The notes beneath the pieces were generated by a model. It made no database searches, was not told the origin of the DNA, and saw nothing but the letters and a program-made list of their open reading frames with translations. Below are positions 17,151-26,236 of a stretch of DNA of 64,000 nucleotides, one piece after another. The stretch spans positions 17,398 to 81,397 of the forward strand of contig JBFMAX010000014.1 in assembly GCA_040755395.1 (NCBI GenBank). The letters are read 5' to 3'. The translations under genes and the position numbers were made by a program. Origin of the DNA: Nitrospirota bacterium (GTDB lineage Bacteria; Nitrospirota; Nitrospiria; Nitrospirales; Nitrospiraceae). How positions within the stretch are numbered: the first letter of the stretch is position 1; the number at the start of each line of letters is the position of its first letter.

Positions 17151-17202
17151 GAAGGGGATCGGTCCCCTTCGTGGGGAGCGTACGAGGGGGCTGGCCCCCT
17201 CG
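17151..17202. other. Two GC-rich hairpins between tRNA-Asp and its 3' copy
   Basis: Hairpin one is GAAGGGGA/TCCCCTTC at 17151-17170. Hairpin two is CGAGGGGGC/GCCCCCTCG at 17183-17202. Neither has a T-run. They lie inside the segment bounded by the tRNA-Asp 3' end and its duplicate. Confidence 0.5.
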
Positions 17203-17248
17203 GTAGGAGCCGGCGAGACGCCCTTCAGGGTCGAGCTGGCGACAGAGC

Positions 17249-17273
17249 GGGCTCAAATCCCGTCGGCCCCGCC
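17249..17273 (+). repeat. Duplicated 3' end of tRNA-Asp (att-like remnant)
   Basis: GCGGG-CTCAAATCCCGTCGGCCCCGCC repeats the T arm and acceptor arm of tRNA-Asp (17069-17093) with one base changed (T to C in the TTC loop). No 5' half is present. Such partial copies are left at tRNA integration sites of mobile elements or arise by local duplication. Confidence 0.75.
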
Positions 17274-17346
17274 CTCTTTCCCCTACGATCGGATTCGTTT
17301 AGGTGGGCTGTTCATTTCTTGACAGAGGAGGAGAAGCTCTAGAGTA

Positions 17347-18075
17347 ATGATGTTTCAATCGGGCCTGACGGGGCTTATCGGTTCTCTCGGACTTGTCTCA
17401 AAGGTTATTCTGCTCCTGCTTTTTCTCTTCTCCGTTATTTCCTGGGCCGTGATTCTGTACAAGTGGCGCGTTTTCCGCACAATTGATCGAGAAGACCAAC
17501 GCTTCCTGACCGCCTTCGCGAAGAGCAAGGATTCCGATGAACTGCGGCGGCAAGCGCGCCGGGCGATCGGAAGCCCAAGCGCCAGTGTTTTCATGGGGTT
17601 AATGGATCGGCTGGACACCGGACAAGCAGAGGAATCAGGCGGCCGACTTTCTCACCTGCGTAGCCAGGAGGGCGGGGATGATCCTGGCAGCTTGGATCGA
17701 CAATATATCGAGCGGACTGTGGCATATATCGTGCAGAATCAGATCGCTCAATTAGAGGCGTACTTGCCGTTCTTGGCCACCACGGGAAACATTACTCCGT
17801 TTATCGGCTTGCTCGGCACTGTCTTGGGGATTATTGATTCGTTCAGGGAGATCGGGCTCCAGGGAACGGCCAGCATCGCGGCTGTGGCGCCGGGAGTGGC
17901 GGAGGCGCTGATCGCCACGGCGGCCGGACTGTTCACGGCTATTCCCGCGGTGATTGCGTATAATTATTACTTGACGCGCATTCGCCGGACGGCGTTCCGC
18001 CTGGAAACGTTCAGCGTCGATCTGCTGAACTCGGTCCAGACCCAGAGGAGACAGGCCGGCTTGGGGGTCCGATGA
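17347..18075 (+). CDS. tolQ: TolQ, proton-channel subunit of the Tol-Pal system
   Basis: A 242-residue inner-membrane protein of the MotA/TolQ/ExbB family. The first helix is at about residues 16-38 (KVILLLLFLFSVISWAVILYKW); two more follow at about 138-160 and 170-195 with family blocks NITPFIGLLGTVLGIIDSF and GVAEALIATAAGLFTAIPAV. With TolR it converts proton flow into motion of TolA for outer-membrane constriction. GAGGAGGAG lies upstream of adjacent ATGs at 17347 and 17350. It begins the tol operon and overlaps tolR by four bases. Confidence 0.95.
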   Translation: MMFQSGLTGLIGSLGLVSKVILLLLFLFSVISWAVILYKWRVFRTIDREDQRFLTAFAKSKDSDELRRQARRAIGSPSASVFMGLMDRLDTGQAEESGGRLSHLRSQEGGDDPGSLDRQYIERTVAYIVQNQIAQLEAYLPFLATTGNITPFIGLLGTVLGIIDSFREIGLQGTASIAAVAPGVAEALIATAAGLFTAIPAVIAYNYYLTRIRRTAFRLETFSVDLLNSVQTQRRQAGLGVR

Positions 18076-18533
18076 CGATCTTTGAGACCAGGCATCGGCG
18101 CTTCCTCGCCGAAATCAATGTCATTCCGCTGGTCGACGTCGTTCTGGTCCTGTTGGTGATTTTTATGGTGACGGCCCCCATGCTGTATCGCGGCATCGAC
18201 ATCAAACTCCCGGCCTCCGCGACCAACACGATCAAGCCGGAGATGCGCGTCGTCTTGACGATCGAGAAGGATCAACGACTCTATCTCGATAAGGACGCGG
18301 TGAGCGTCGCGCAGCTTGAACGCCGTCTCAAGTCGCTGAAGGAACAGAACTCGGAGGTGTCGGTGTACTTGCGGGCCGATCGCGAGGTGCCGTACGGGAT
18401 CGTCGTGCAGGTGATGGACGGCGTGAAGCGGGCGGGGATCGAAAAACTCGGCATGGTGACCGATCCCGTCGTCGGAGAACGAGTGATGGAACAGCAGGTC
18501 ACGCCAGCGAATCGTCCTAAAAGGACGCTCTGA
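18072..18533 (+). CDS. tolR: TolR, ExbD-family Tol-Pal subunit
   Basis: A 153-residue protein with one N-terminal helix (INVIPLVDVVLVLLVIFMVTAPML) containing the conserved proton-path aspartate (LVDVVLVLL) and a periplasmic domain (VVLTIEKDQRLYLDKDAV). It pairs with TolQ. The gene overlaps tolQ (ATGA). Its last codons are tandemly duplicated just after the stop (AAAAGGACGCTCTG at 18519-18532 and 18533-18546), an apparent recent slippage event. Confidence 0.95.
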   Translation: MTIFETRHRRFLAEINVIPLVDVVLVLLVIFMVTAPMLYRGIDIKLPASATNTIKPEMRVVLTIEKDQRLYLDKDAVSVAQLERRLKSLKEQNSEVSVYLRADREVPYGIVVQVMDGVKRAGIEKLGMVTDPVVGERVMEQQVTPANRPKRTL

Positions 18534-18546
18534 AAAGGACGCTCTG
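18519..18546 (+). repeat. 14-bp tandem duplication at the tolR stop
   Basis: AAAAGGACGCTCTG occurs twice head to tail. The first copy encodes the last residues and stop of TolR; the second is in the 26-base gap before tolA. Confidence 0.9.
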
Positions 18547-18559
18547 ACTCACGGCTCTT

Positions 18560-19714
18560 ATGGCGACGCATGCGCTCCCCCATCTGCTGCCCCTTGCGCT
18601 CAGCGCGGACCAGCGCGATGCGTTGGGCGTGCGGTTGAAATGGACCGTGATCGCCTCGCTGGCGTTGCACGTGTGCGTACTGCTCGCGGCTTCGGGGATG
18701 CGATTCATGCAACACGGTGAACGTCCGCTGGCGTCGGTGCAGGTCTCGCTGGTGACGATGCCGGCCCCCGCCCGGCCGACTGAGATTCCTCCTGCGCGGC
18801 AAGCCGATGCGATGAAGCCTCACAAGGTTGTCCAGCCGACTGTTCCGCCGCCTCCGGTCAAGTCCGCGCCGCCGGTCCCGGCTGCGGCAGCCAAGCCGGT
18901 CGCGCCGGCGCCGGTCCTGCCTCCGCCGGTGCGAAGCGACGCGCCCGGCGCCCGACGGTCGTCGGGGGACGTGATGCGTGACGTCTTGAAGGGCATCGAG
19001 TTGCCGCCCGATGCGCCGAAATTCGGCGAACTGAGCCCGGCCAAACCCGTGACTCCATCGCAGCGGGTGGATGTGCCGCGGCCCGACCGCGCTCCCGAAA
19101 AAGTCAACAGCGACATCGATACGCTCTTGGGCAAGTTAAGAGTTCCCGACGTGACGCCCATGACGCCGGCGGCTCCCAAGGAGCCGGTCAAGACGGCGCA
19201 GGTGCAACCGCGCCAGCCGTCGTTGGCCGAACAGTTCGACCAAGAGTTGGAGGAAGAGATCAAGAAGCTCCGGTCCATACCGCGTTCCGTCAAGCCGGTC
19301 GAGCCGCCGCAAGAGGCCAAACCGATGCCGGAACCGGCAGTCAAGCAGGCCCCGGCGGCTGTGGCCAAGGTGCCGACCGTCCGGAGCCCCGAAACGTCCA
19401 TGAAGGTCTCTTCGACAGGGCCCGGGTCCAATCGCTACCTCGCCAGGGTGCAGCAGAAGATCAGCAGCCTCTGGACGGCTCCGCCGGTCGATGTCCCGGA
19501 GAAGGCGCTTACCGTCGTGGTAAAGTTTAGGCTGCACCGCAGCGGGTCGGTCAGCAATGTGATCATCGAGCAGTCGTCCGGAAACGACTATTACGATCTG
19601 GCGGGAAAACGCGCGGTCTTGAGCGCCAACCCGCTCCCCGCGTTTCCCCCGGAGATGACGGAGTCGTATCTGGACGCCCACTTCAGTTTTACGGTCGGAG
19701 AGCAGGTCGGTTGA
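18560..19714 (+). CDS. tolA: TolA-like/TonB C-terminal energy-transducing protein
   Basis: A 384-residue protein with one N-terminal membrane helix (about residues 32-52, VIASLALHVCVLLAASGM), a long Pro/Ala/Lys-rich periplasm-spanning region and a C-terminal TonB/TolA domain (NRYLARVQQKISSLWTAPP, VVKFRLHRSGSVSNVII, YDLAGKRAVLSANPLPAFP). Position between tolR and tolB makes it TolA, although the linker is proline-rich like TonB rather than the alanine-lysine helix of E. coli TolA. It joins the TolQR motor to Pal/TolB. Confidence 0.9.
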   Translation: MATHALPHLLPLALSADQRDALGVRLKWTVIASLALHVCVLLAASGMRFMQHGERPLASVQVSLVTMPAPARPTEIPPARQADAMKPHKVVQPTVPPPPVKSAPPVPAAAAKPVAPAPVLPPPVRSDAPGARRSSGDVMRDVLKGIELPPDAPKFGELSPAKPVTPSQRVDVPRPDRAPEKVNSDIDTLLGKLRVPDVTPMTPAAPKEPVKTAQVQPRQPSLAEQFDQELEEEIKKLRSIPRSVKPVEPPQEAKPMPEPAVKQAPAAVAKVPTVRSPETSMKVSSTGPGSNRYLARVQQKISSLWTAPPVDVPEKALTVVVKFRLHRSGSVSNVIIEQSSGNDYYDLAGKRAVLSANPLPAFPPEMTESYLDAHFSFTVGEQVG

Positions 19715-19719
19715 CTCTC

Positions 19720-21042
19720 ATGAAAGGTCTGAGCGTTTTGATCATGGCCCTCGTCCTCGGGGCGGGGTTGGTGGGAATTCTGGAGTCCAAGGCAACGGAC
19801 GTCTTTCTCGAGGCGACCCGTCCGGACTTCGAGAAAATTCCCATCGGGGTGTTGGGCTTCAAGAACGGCAGCGGGCCCGAGTGGCTCGGCGGGCGGGTGG
19901 AGGAGGTGCTCAAGGCCGATCTTCGACGCTCGCTGGTGTTCACCTTGGTCGATTTGCCCAGCCTCGGCATCAAAGTGCGGGATGTCGGAAACGCCGAAAA
20001 GGCCGTCTTCAAGCAGGCGACGGACAACGGCGTCGCCGTCCTGGTGTGGGGGAGGGCGGGGCTCAAAGAAAATGGCAAAGAAGCCGACGTCGTCGTGGAT
20101 GGCTATGTCTATGACGGCGGCAGCGACGAGGTCGTGGGAGGGAAGCGGTACGTCGGCTCGACCTCCGTCGTCAGGCTGATGGCGCACCGATTTGCGGACG
20201 AGCTGGTCTACCGCTATACGGGGGAGCCGGGCATCGCGAGGACAAAAATCGCGTTCGTCTCGGAAATCGGCAATGCGCGCGAGCTGTTCGTCATGGATTA
20301 CGACGGATACGAGCCTCGGCAGATCACGGCCGACGGCTTTCTGAATCTGATGCCGCGATGGTCGCCCGATCGGCGGTTTCTGGTGTTCACGGCGTACCGG
20401 AGCCGAAATACCCAGGACATCGATCTGATCGAACTGGCCACGGGGAAACGGTGGACGCTCGTATCGCTGGGGGGATTGAACATTACGCCGGCGCTTTCTC
20501 CGGACGGCAATTATCTGGCGTTCACGACGAGCCAGGACGGCAATGCGGAAATTTACCGGCTCGACACCAGGACGAAAGTGCTGCAGCGGCTCACCGTCAA
20601 TCCAGCCGGAGACCTCTCGCCGTCCTGGTCGCCTTCCGGACGGGAGATCGCCTTCACCTCCGATCGGGGCGGCGGGCCTCAAATCTACTTGATGAGCGCG
20701 GACGGGTCGAATGTCCGACGACTGACCTATGAAGGCGACTACAACGCCGCACCTGCCTGGTCTCCTCGAGGAAACTGGATCGCGCACGTCTGCCGGACTC
20801 CTCGAAGAGAATATAAGCTGTGTCTCATCAGTCCGGACGGGCAGAAGCGTGTCCAGATCACGACCGGCCCCGGTGTGGACGACTCGCCGGCGTGGTCTCC
20901 GGACGGCCGGCACTTGGTGTTCAGCTCGACGGCCGACGGGAAAAGCCATATCTATATGATCAATGCCGACGGAAAAGATTTGGAACGGTTGACGTACGGG
21001 GGGACCCATTACAGTTCGCCCGCATGGTCGCCGGCTCTTTAA
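19720..21042 (+). CDS. tolB: TolB beta-propeller protein
   Basis: A 440-residue periplasmic protein: signal peptide, then the TolB N-terminal domain (IPIGVLGFKNG, LKADLRRSLVFTLVDL) and six WD40-like propeller repeats marked by SPDG/WSPDGR motifs (ARTKIAFVSEIGNARELFVMD, FTSDRGGGPQIYLM, PAWSPDGRHLVFSS). TolB binds Pal and TolA. ATG 19720 is preferred; TTG 19711 would overlap the tolA stop. Confidence 0.96.
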   Translation: MKGLSVLIMALVLGAGLVGILESKATDVFLEATRPDFEKIPIGVLGFKNGSGPEWLGGRVEEVLKADLRRSLVFTLVDLPSLGIKVRDVGNAEKAVFKQATDNGVAVLVWGRAGLKENGKEADVVVDGYVYDGGSDEVVGGKRYVGSTSVVRLMAHRFADELVYRYTGEPGIARTKIAFVSEIGNARELFVMDYDGYEPRQITADGFLNLMPRWSPDRRFLVFTAYRSRNTQDIDLIELATGKRWTLVSLGGLNITPALSPDGNYLAFTTSQDGNAEIYRLDTRTKVLQRLTVNPAGDLSPSWSPSGREIAFTSDRGGGPQIYLMSADGSNVRRLTYEGDYNAAPAWSPRGNWIAHVCRTPRREYKLCLISPDGQKRVQITTGPGVDDSPAWSPDGRHLVFSSTADGKSHIYMINADGKDLERLTYGGTHYSSPAWSPAL

Positions 21043-21111
21043 TCGAACTGCCGTGAGAAGCCTTGATGAGCGAGGTCGAGCGATCCATTAAACACAAGAG
21101 GAGAGCAACCC

Positions 21112-21897
21112 ATGAATGCACGATCCTTAACAACCTGCCTTGTAGTCATAGTCGGGCTGATATTGATGACCGGGGCCGGTTGCTCCAAGAAATCCGTGCA
21201 GGCCGGCTCGGGTTCGAAGTCCTCGGAGGAGAGAATGGCAAAGTCCCGGAGCGGAGCCGGTGCGCCGGGCGAAAGCTTGAGCGAGGGATCTCTGGGCATG
21301 TCGGGAGGAGCCGGTGATTCCGGGCAAGGCGCAGGGGCGAGCTCCAGTTTCCCCGATCTGACCGTCGCGGGCCGCGGAACCGATGCGTCAAGCGCCGGGT
21401 CCGAAGGCGGAGGCCTCAGGGGCTTGGAGCCGGTCGGGCCAGGCAAAGGCGCCACTGAGGAGCGGGTCGGAGGCGGGACCATGATGGCGAAGGTCCAGCC
21501 TTCGGACAGCGCCTCCAGGCAGGTCGAGGAGATGCGCCGTGAGCAAGCCGCAGCCGCTGCGGCCGGGCTGCGGGACGTGTTCTTCGCATTCGACAGTTGG
21601 ACGATCACGGAAGAGGGACGGATGGCCTTGGCCCATGATGCGGAATGGATCAAAGCGAACCCCGGTTCGCTGATCAAGATCGAAGGGCATTGCGATGAGC
21701 GCGGCACGTTGGCGTACAATTTGGTGTTGGGTGAGAAGCGCGCCAAGGCCGTACGGAATTATCTGGTCGAGCTTGGCGTGAGCGCCAATCGGCTGGCGGT
21801 CGTGTCCTACGGAAAGGAGCGGCCGTTCTGCAAGGAGCATACGGAGTCTTGTTACCAGCAGAACCGGCGAGGCCACCTCGTGCTTCGAACAAAGTGA
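21112..21897 (+). CDS. pal: Pal peptidoglycan-associated lipoprotein
   Basis: A 261-residue outer-membrane lipoprotein with lipobox LMTGAGC, a long Ser/Gly-rich linker (about residues 25-140, longer than in E. coli Pal) and an OmpA-like domain: DVFFAFDSWTITEEGR, IKIEGHCDERGTLAYNLVLGEKRA, VVSYGKERPFC. The conserved Asp and Arg that bind diaminopimelate are in HCDERGT. A GAGGAG ribosome-binding site precedes the ATG. Confidence 0.95.
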   Translation: MNARSLTTCLVVIVGLILMTGAGCSKKSVQAGSGSKSSEERMAKSRSGAGAPGESLSEGSLGMSGGAGDSGQGAGASSSFPDLTVAGRGTDASSAGSEGGGLRGLEPVGPGKGATEERVGGGTMMAKVQPSDSASRQVEEMRREQAAAAAAGLRDVFFAFDSWTITEEGRMALAHDAEWIKANPGSLIKIEGHCDERGTLAYNLVLGEKRAKAVRNYLVELGVSANRLAVVSYGKERPFCKEHTESCYQQNRRGHLVLRTK

Positions 21898-21953
21898 CGT
21901 CGCAGAGCGACGAGGTGACCGAAGATTCGATGCGCGGCAACGACGGAGCTCCG

Positions 21954-23540
21954 ATGAGTAAACCGAAGGCAAGCAAGGTCAGTCCGTACGGTTATGGTCT
22001 TCCGATCTTCGGCTTGTTGGGGGGCCTGGTCCTGTCCGGTTGCCTGGCCCAGCAGGCGGATTTGAGACAAACCAACAGGGAGCTGCAGAAAAGTCATCAG
22101 GAGTTGCAGCTCAAGATCCAGAAGGCCAAAGAGGAAATCGATCGGATGGTGGGAGAAACACGTGCGCGCCTGGCTGAAGAGATCAGGAGCGTGAAGGAGG
22201 AGCAATTGCCCAGCCTCCGAGGAGACATCCAGGTGACGGCGCACCAGGCCATGCAGTTGGTCAGGTCTCAGGAAGACAAGCTGGTCAGGCTGGAGCAATT
22301 TGTGCACAAGCAGGAACATGAGCAGAAGGCCAAACTGGCTTCTTTGGAGAGCAAGTTCGAGAAAGACCTGCGCGATCACACCGCGGCCCTGAAACAGGAG
22401 TTGGGATCGGAATCTGCCAGGACGTCGGCCCGTCTGGATGAAGTGGCGGCCCGTCTGGACGCCGTGCACAAGACGGTCAGCGCGCTGACCAAGGCGATCG
22501 ACGCGCGGCTTGATGAGCATCAAAAGTCGATCGCCGCCGCCGACGCCAGGTCCGCCGCGTTGGCCCAGCAACTGGACGCGCAAAGCAAGACGTCGAACGA
22601 GCAGGCGGCGAAGTTCACTCATGCGCTGAGCGACTTTAAGCAGGGCTTGATCAAGTTGGGCGAGGAAATGAAGCAGCAGGAGCAAGCCGTCAAACAACTG
22701 TCGGCTTCTTTTGAGCAGCAGACCGCTGCGCTTTCAAAGCGAACCGACGCCCTGGCCGCCAAAGTCGAAGCGGACACCAAGGCCGCGACCAATCACATCA
22801 ACGAGGTGAACCGGGTCATGACCGGCCATCTCAACGAGGTCAACAGGAGCGTCTCGTCCGTGGCCAAGGCTCTTGAGACCGCGGGCGAGAAGTTCGCCGC
22901 GCGTTTGGACGAACAGGATCGCCGCCTGGACGATATCTCCAGAGCGGTAGGAGAGGTTGCGCAGGTTCGCTCCCAGCCCGGTCCGCCGCAGCGACAACCG
23001 AGCCAACGGCCGGCTCAACGCTCGACGCTCAACCAAATGGTCGAGCAACCCAAGGCCGCCGCTGAAGAGCCGGGAGCGGCGGCTTCGCAGTCAGCGCAGG
23101 GGGATGCCGCCGGTTCTGTCGAAGCGGCCTCCAGGGCCGAATCCGACGCCGCGGACATCAATCCGCGCGAAGTGTACGAACGCGTGCTCAACAAGTTCAA
23201 GGCGGGCGACTTGGAAGGAGCCCGCCAGGGGTTCGCCGCCTTTCTGGCCGAGTATCCCAATTCGGAGCTTGCGCCGAACGCGCGGTTCTGGCTGGGGGAG
23301 ACCTATTACGGCAAGAAGGACTTCAAGCGAGCGATCGAGGCGTACGATCATGTACAATTGGATTATCCGAACAGTGAAAAGGTGCCGGCCGCGCTCCTCA
23401 AAAAAGGCTATGCCTACCTGGCCCTGAAGGATCGGAAGCGCGCGTCTACGACCTTGAGACAGGTCATCGAGCTGTACCCTCGGACACCAGAAGCCGGAAA
23501 GGCGCTCGACAAACTCAACCAGCTGAAGGATTCGCGTTAA
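21954..23540 (+). CDS. CpoB/YbgF-like lipoprotein with extended coiled coil
   Basis: I start this 528-residue protein at ATG 21954 (GGAG upstream); ATG 21930 is possible. A lipobox (LVLSGC) ends the signal peptide. Residues about 40-370 are an unusually long series of coiled-coil heptads, far longer than in E. coli CpoB. The C-terminus has three TPR-type repeats of the YbgF family (YERVLNKFKAGDLEGARQGF, FWLGETYYGKKDFKRAIEAY, KGYAYLALKDRKRASTTL). CpoB couples Tol-Pal to peptidoglycan synthesis; the long rod may span more of the envelope. Confidence 0.88.
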   Translation: MSKPKASKVSPYGYGLPIFGLLGGLVLSGCLAQQADLRQTNRELQKSHQELQLKIQKAKEEIDRMVGETRARLAEEIRSVKEEQLPSLRGDIQVTAHQAMQLVRSQEDKLVRLEQFVHKQEHEQKAKLASLESKFEKDLRDHTAALKQELGSESARTSARLDEVAARLDAVHKTVSALTKAIDARLDEHQKSIAAADARSAALAQQLDAQSKTSNEQAAKFTHALSDFKQGLIKLGEEMKQQEQAVKQLSASFEQQTAALSKRTDALAAKVEADTKAATNHINEVNRVMTGHLNEVNRSVSSVAKALETAGEKFAARLDEQDRRLDDISRAVGEVAQVRSQPGPPQRQPSQRPAQRSTLNQMVEQPKAAAEEPGAAASQSAQGDAAGSVEAASRAESDAADINPREVYERVLNKFKAGDLEGARQGFAAFLAEYPNSELAPNARFWLGETYYGKKDFKRAIEAYDHVQLDYPNSEKVPAALLKKGYAYLALKDRKRASTTLRQVIELYPRTPEAGKALDKLNQLKDSR

Positions 23541-23557
23541 TCCGAAAGGCGCCCCGC

Positions 23558-24328
23558 ATGTCCCGTCGCGCGAAGATGTTCTCCGGATTGCTGGCAGCGT
23601 CGTTGGCGGCCTCCGGTTGCGCCAAGCACGCGGATTTCGTCGACCTGCGGGAAGAGCTGCGCACCGTTGCCAAAACGCAGGAGCAGGAGCTGAAGCGGCA
23701 GGAAGCGATGCAACGGCGGCTGGAGTCTTTGGAAAAGGGCAGAGACGCCGACGGGTTGAAACAGCGGCTCGAAGACGTCGCCGCCCGACTCCAGAAACTG
23801 GAAGGTCGCTTGGCCAAGTTGGAAGAGGGGCAGATCAGTCAGGCGGCCGCTTCGAAAGCGGATGCCGCGATGGCGGAATCCTCCCGTCAGTCCAAGCCGG
23901 CGAAATCGCCGGCAGTGCCGGATCTCTCTCCGGCGCTGCCCGGCATGCCGGCGATCACGCCGACCTCGGCCTTCAATCTGGCGTATAACGATTACCTGAA
24001 CGGCCGGTATGAGTTGGCCGTGACGGGATTCCAGCGGTTCATCAAAGATTTTCCCGCCACTTCGCTGACCCCCAACGCGTATTACTGGCTCGGGGAATCG
24101 TACTACAACATGAAAGACTACGTGCGGGCGATCCAATCGTTCGAGCACGTCGTGAACGAATATCCCGGGAACGAGAAAGTGCCGTCGGCTTTGTTCAAGT
24201 TGGGGTTGTCGGCCGCCGAGACCGGCGATATCGCCAAATCCCGGAAGTTCCTGAAGCGGGTGATCGAAGAGTTCTCTTCCTCCGACGAAGCGAAGCTGGC
24301 CAAGGCCAAGTTGGCCGAGATCCGATGA
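23558..24328 (+). CDS. CpoB/YbgF-like lipoprotein, compact paralogue
   Basis: A 256-residue lipoprotein (lipobox AASGC) with a short coiled coil (about residues 30-95) and three YbgF-type TPRs (AYNDYLNGRYELAVTGFQRF, YYWLGESYYNMKDYVRAIQSF, FKLGLSAAETGDIAKSRKFL). It follows the larger paralogue by 17 bases, so the operon carries two CpoB-type proteins. This one is of canonical CpoB size and may be the functional equivalent of E. coli CpoB. Confidence 0.88.
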   Translation: MSRRAKMFSGLLAASLAASGCAKHADFVDLREELRTVAKTQEQELKRQEAMQRRLESLEKGRDADGLKQRLEDVAARLQKLEGRLAKLEEGQISQAAASKADAAMAESSRQSKPAKSPAVPDLSPALPGMPAITPTSAFNLAYNDYLNGRYELAVTGFQRFIKDFPATSLTPNAYYWLGESYYNMKDYVRAIQSFEHVVNEYPGNEKVPSALFKLGLSAAETGDIAKSRKFLKRVIEEFSSSDEAKLAKAKLAEIR

Positions 24329-24396
24329 CCGCAGGCCTGCCGCGACAGTTTCCGTTCGCCTGTTTTGTCCCTTCCACCTCTCCTGGAGCGTGATCG

Positions 24397-26223
24397 ATGA
24401 GTCCCGACGGCGGCGTCGGAAAAATCCGCGTGCTGCCTGTCGAGGTCGTCGGCCGCATCGCGGCCGGTGAGGTCATCGAGCGTCCGGCGGCCGTCGTCAA
24501 AGAGTTGCTCGACAACAGTCTGGATGCCGGAAGTTCCACGATTACGGTCGAGGTGAGAGATGGAGGATTGGGGCTGATCCGCGTGACCGACGACGGCGAG
24601 GGGATGAGCCGCGTGGATGCGCCCCTGGCGTTTGAGCGGCATGCCACGAGCAAGCTGCGCTCGGATCGAGACCTCTGGTCCGTGCGCACGATGGGATTTC
24701 GCGGTGAAGCCCTGCCCAGCATCGCCGCCGTCTCGAAAGTCCGGCTGCTGACGAGCAGTCGGGACGAGCCGGTTGGCACGCAGGTGTCCGTCGTCGGGGG
24801 CTCGGTGACCGGCGTCGAAGACGTCGCTGCGGCGCGGGGCACACGCGTCGAGGTCACCGATCTGTTCTTCAACACGCCGGCACGGAAGAAGTTTCTCAGG
24901 TCATCGACCACCGAGTTCGCCCGCATCAGCCAGACGGTTCAGCAAGCCGGCCTGGCCTGGCCCTCCGTCCATTTCCGTCTCCTCCACAACGGCCGCGAAG
25001 TGCTCAATCTCCCGGCCGTCTCTTCCGTGCGCGATCGGGTCCTGCAGATCCACCGCGCCCTCTTTCTCGACCGGGCGGTCGAAGTGAGCGGACAACGGCC
25101 CGGCCTCAGCATCGGAGGCTTCGCGATTCAGCCGGTCCACGCGCGCGCGTCCAGGACGCCGCAGGATCTGTTCGTCAATCGTCGGCCGGTCCGCAACGCG
25201 GCGGTCTTCCACGCGATCACCGAGGGCTATGCGTCTTTTCTCGCGAAAGGCCGTTATCCGGTGTTCGTTCTGTTTTTGGACGTGGATGCGAATCGGGTGG
25301 ATGTCAATGTCCATCCGACCAAGCGGGAGATCCGTTTCGTCGATCAGGAGACCGTGCACCAAGCCGTCCGCCAGGCCGTACGCGAAGCCTTGGGCGCCAC
25401 GCTGCGTTCCGTTCAGGTTGCGGGTGTCCGGTTCGACGGCAGAAGCGGCGGCGTCCATGCATCGAGGGAATCGACCGCCTCAAGTCCGGCCCAGGCCGCG
25501 TTGGGCCCGCCGGACGTCCGGTCCGGTCAACGGCCGGGTACGGCTGTAGCGATCGAACAGTCGATGGTAAAGGAAGCCTTAGGTGGAGAGACCCTTCAGA
25601 CATCATTTGTTCATGAACCGGACCGATCCTACGAGACGGCGGGAGGACTTGAAGTCCTCCCGCTCGGGCAGGTCAATCGGACCTTTCTCGTGGCGCAGGT
25701 GGGGTCGGAACTCCAGGTGGTCGATCAGCATACGGCCCACGAGCGGGTCTTGTTTGAACGGCTCTGGCGGGCCTGGCAGAGCCGAGCCGTTCAGTCGCAG
25801 CCGCTGCTGCTCCCGGAGCCGATCGAAGTGCCGTCCGACAAGGCGATTTTGTTGGAACAGCGCCTGAGCGAATTCGAGCAACTGGGGTTGGCGATCGAGC
25901 CCTTCGGCTCGGGAACGTTCATCGTCCGGGCGGCTCCTGCGCTCTTAGGGCGCCTCGATGCGGCGTCGCTGATTCAGGATTTGATCGACGATCTGTCTGA
26001 ATGGGAATCGCTGTCGTCGCTGGAGGCGAAGATGCGCCCCGTGATCGCGTCCTTGGCTTGCCATGGAGCGGTTCGAGCGGGGCGAGCGATGGCCCTGCCG
26101 GAAATGAAGCAGTTGATCGAGGACTGGGTCCGAGAAGGTCTCATCATGACCTGCCCGCATGGTCGCCGCGTCGCCTTGCGCCTGCCGGCCGAGGAGCTGT
26201 CGAAGATATTCGGTCGGGCATGA
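24397..26223 (+). CDS. mutL: DNA mismatch repair protein MutL
   Basis: A 608-residue GHKL ATPase. N-terminal motifs are IAAGEVIERPAAVVKELLDNSLDAG, VTDDGEGM and the ATP-lid GFRGEALPSIA. The C-terminal part holds the endonuclease motif DQHTAHERVLFE and CPHGRR, so this MutL probably nicks DNA, as in organisms lacking MutH. It mediates between MutS and downstream repair. It overlaps none of its neighbours; miaA begins 13 bases downstream. Confidence 0.97.
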   Translation: MSPDGGVGKIRVLPVEVVGRIAAGEVIERPAAVVKELLDNSLDAGSSTITVEVRDGGLGLIRVTDDGEGMSRVDAPLAFERHATSKLRSDRDLWSVRTMGFRGEALPSIAAVSKVRLLTSSRDEPVGTQVSVVGGSVTGVEDVAAARGTRVEVTDLFFNTPARKKFLRSSTTEFARISQTVQQAGLAWPSVHFRLLHNGREVLNLPAVSSVRDRVLQIHRALFLDRAVEVSGQRPGLSIGGFAIQPVHARASRTPQDLFVNRRPVRNAAVFHAITEGYASFLAKGRYPVFVLFLDVDANRVDVNVHPTKREIRFVDQETVHQAVRQAVREALGATLRSVQVAGVRFDGRSGGVHASRESTASSPAQAALGPPDVRSGQRPGTAVAIEQSMVKEALGGETLQTSFVHEPDRSYETAGGLEVLPLGQVNRTFLVAQVGSELQVVDQHTAHERVLFERLWRAWQSRAVQSQPLLLPEPIEVPSDKAILLEQRLSEFEQLGLAIEPFGSGTFIVRAAPALLGRLDAASLIQDLIDDLSEWESLSSLEAKMRPVIASLACHGAVRAGRAMALPEMKQLIEDWVREGLIMTCPHGRRVALRLPAEELSKIFGRA

Positions 26224-26236
26224 GCGCGTCGAAGGT

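Noticed and set aside
16658..17273. Complete integrated element next to tRNA-Asp with XerD as its integrase
   Set aside because: XerD has the size and sequence of a housekeeping recombinase and lies outside the two att-like copies; only 155 bases separate them.
17095..17342. Coding ORF through tRNA-Asp and its copy (residues such as SNPVGPA)
   Set aside because: It translates tRNA sequence and has no ribosome-binding site.
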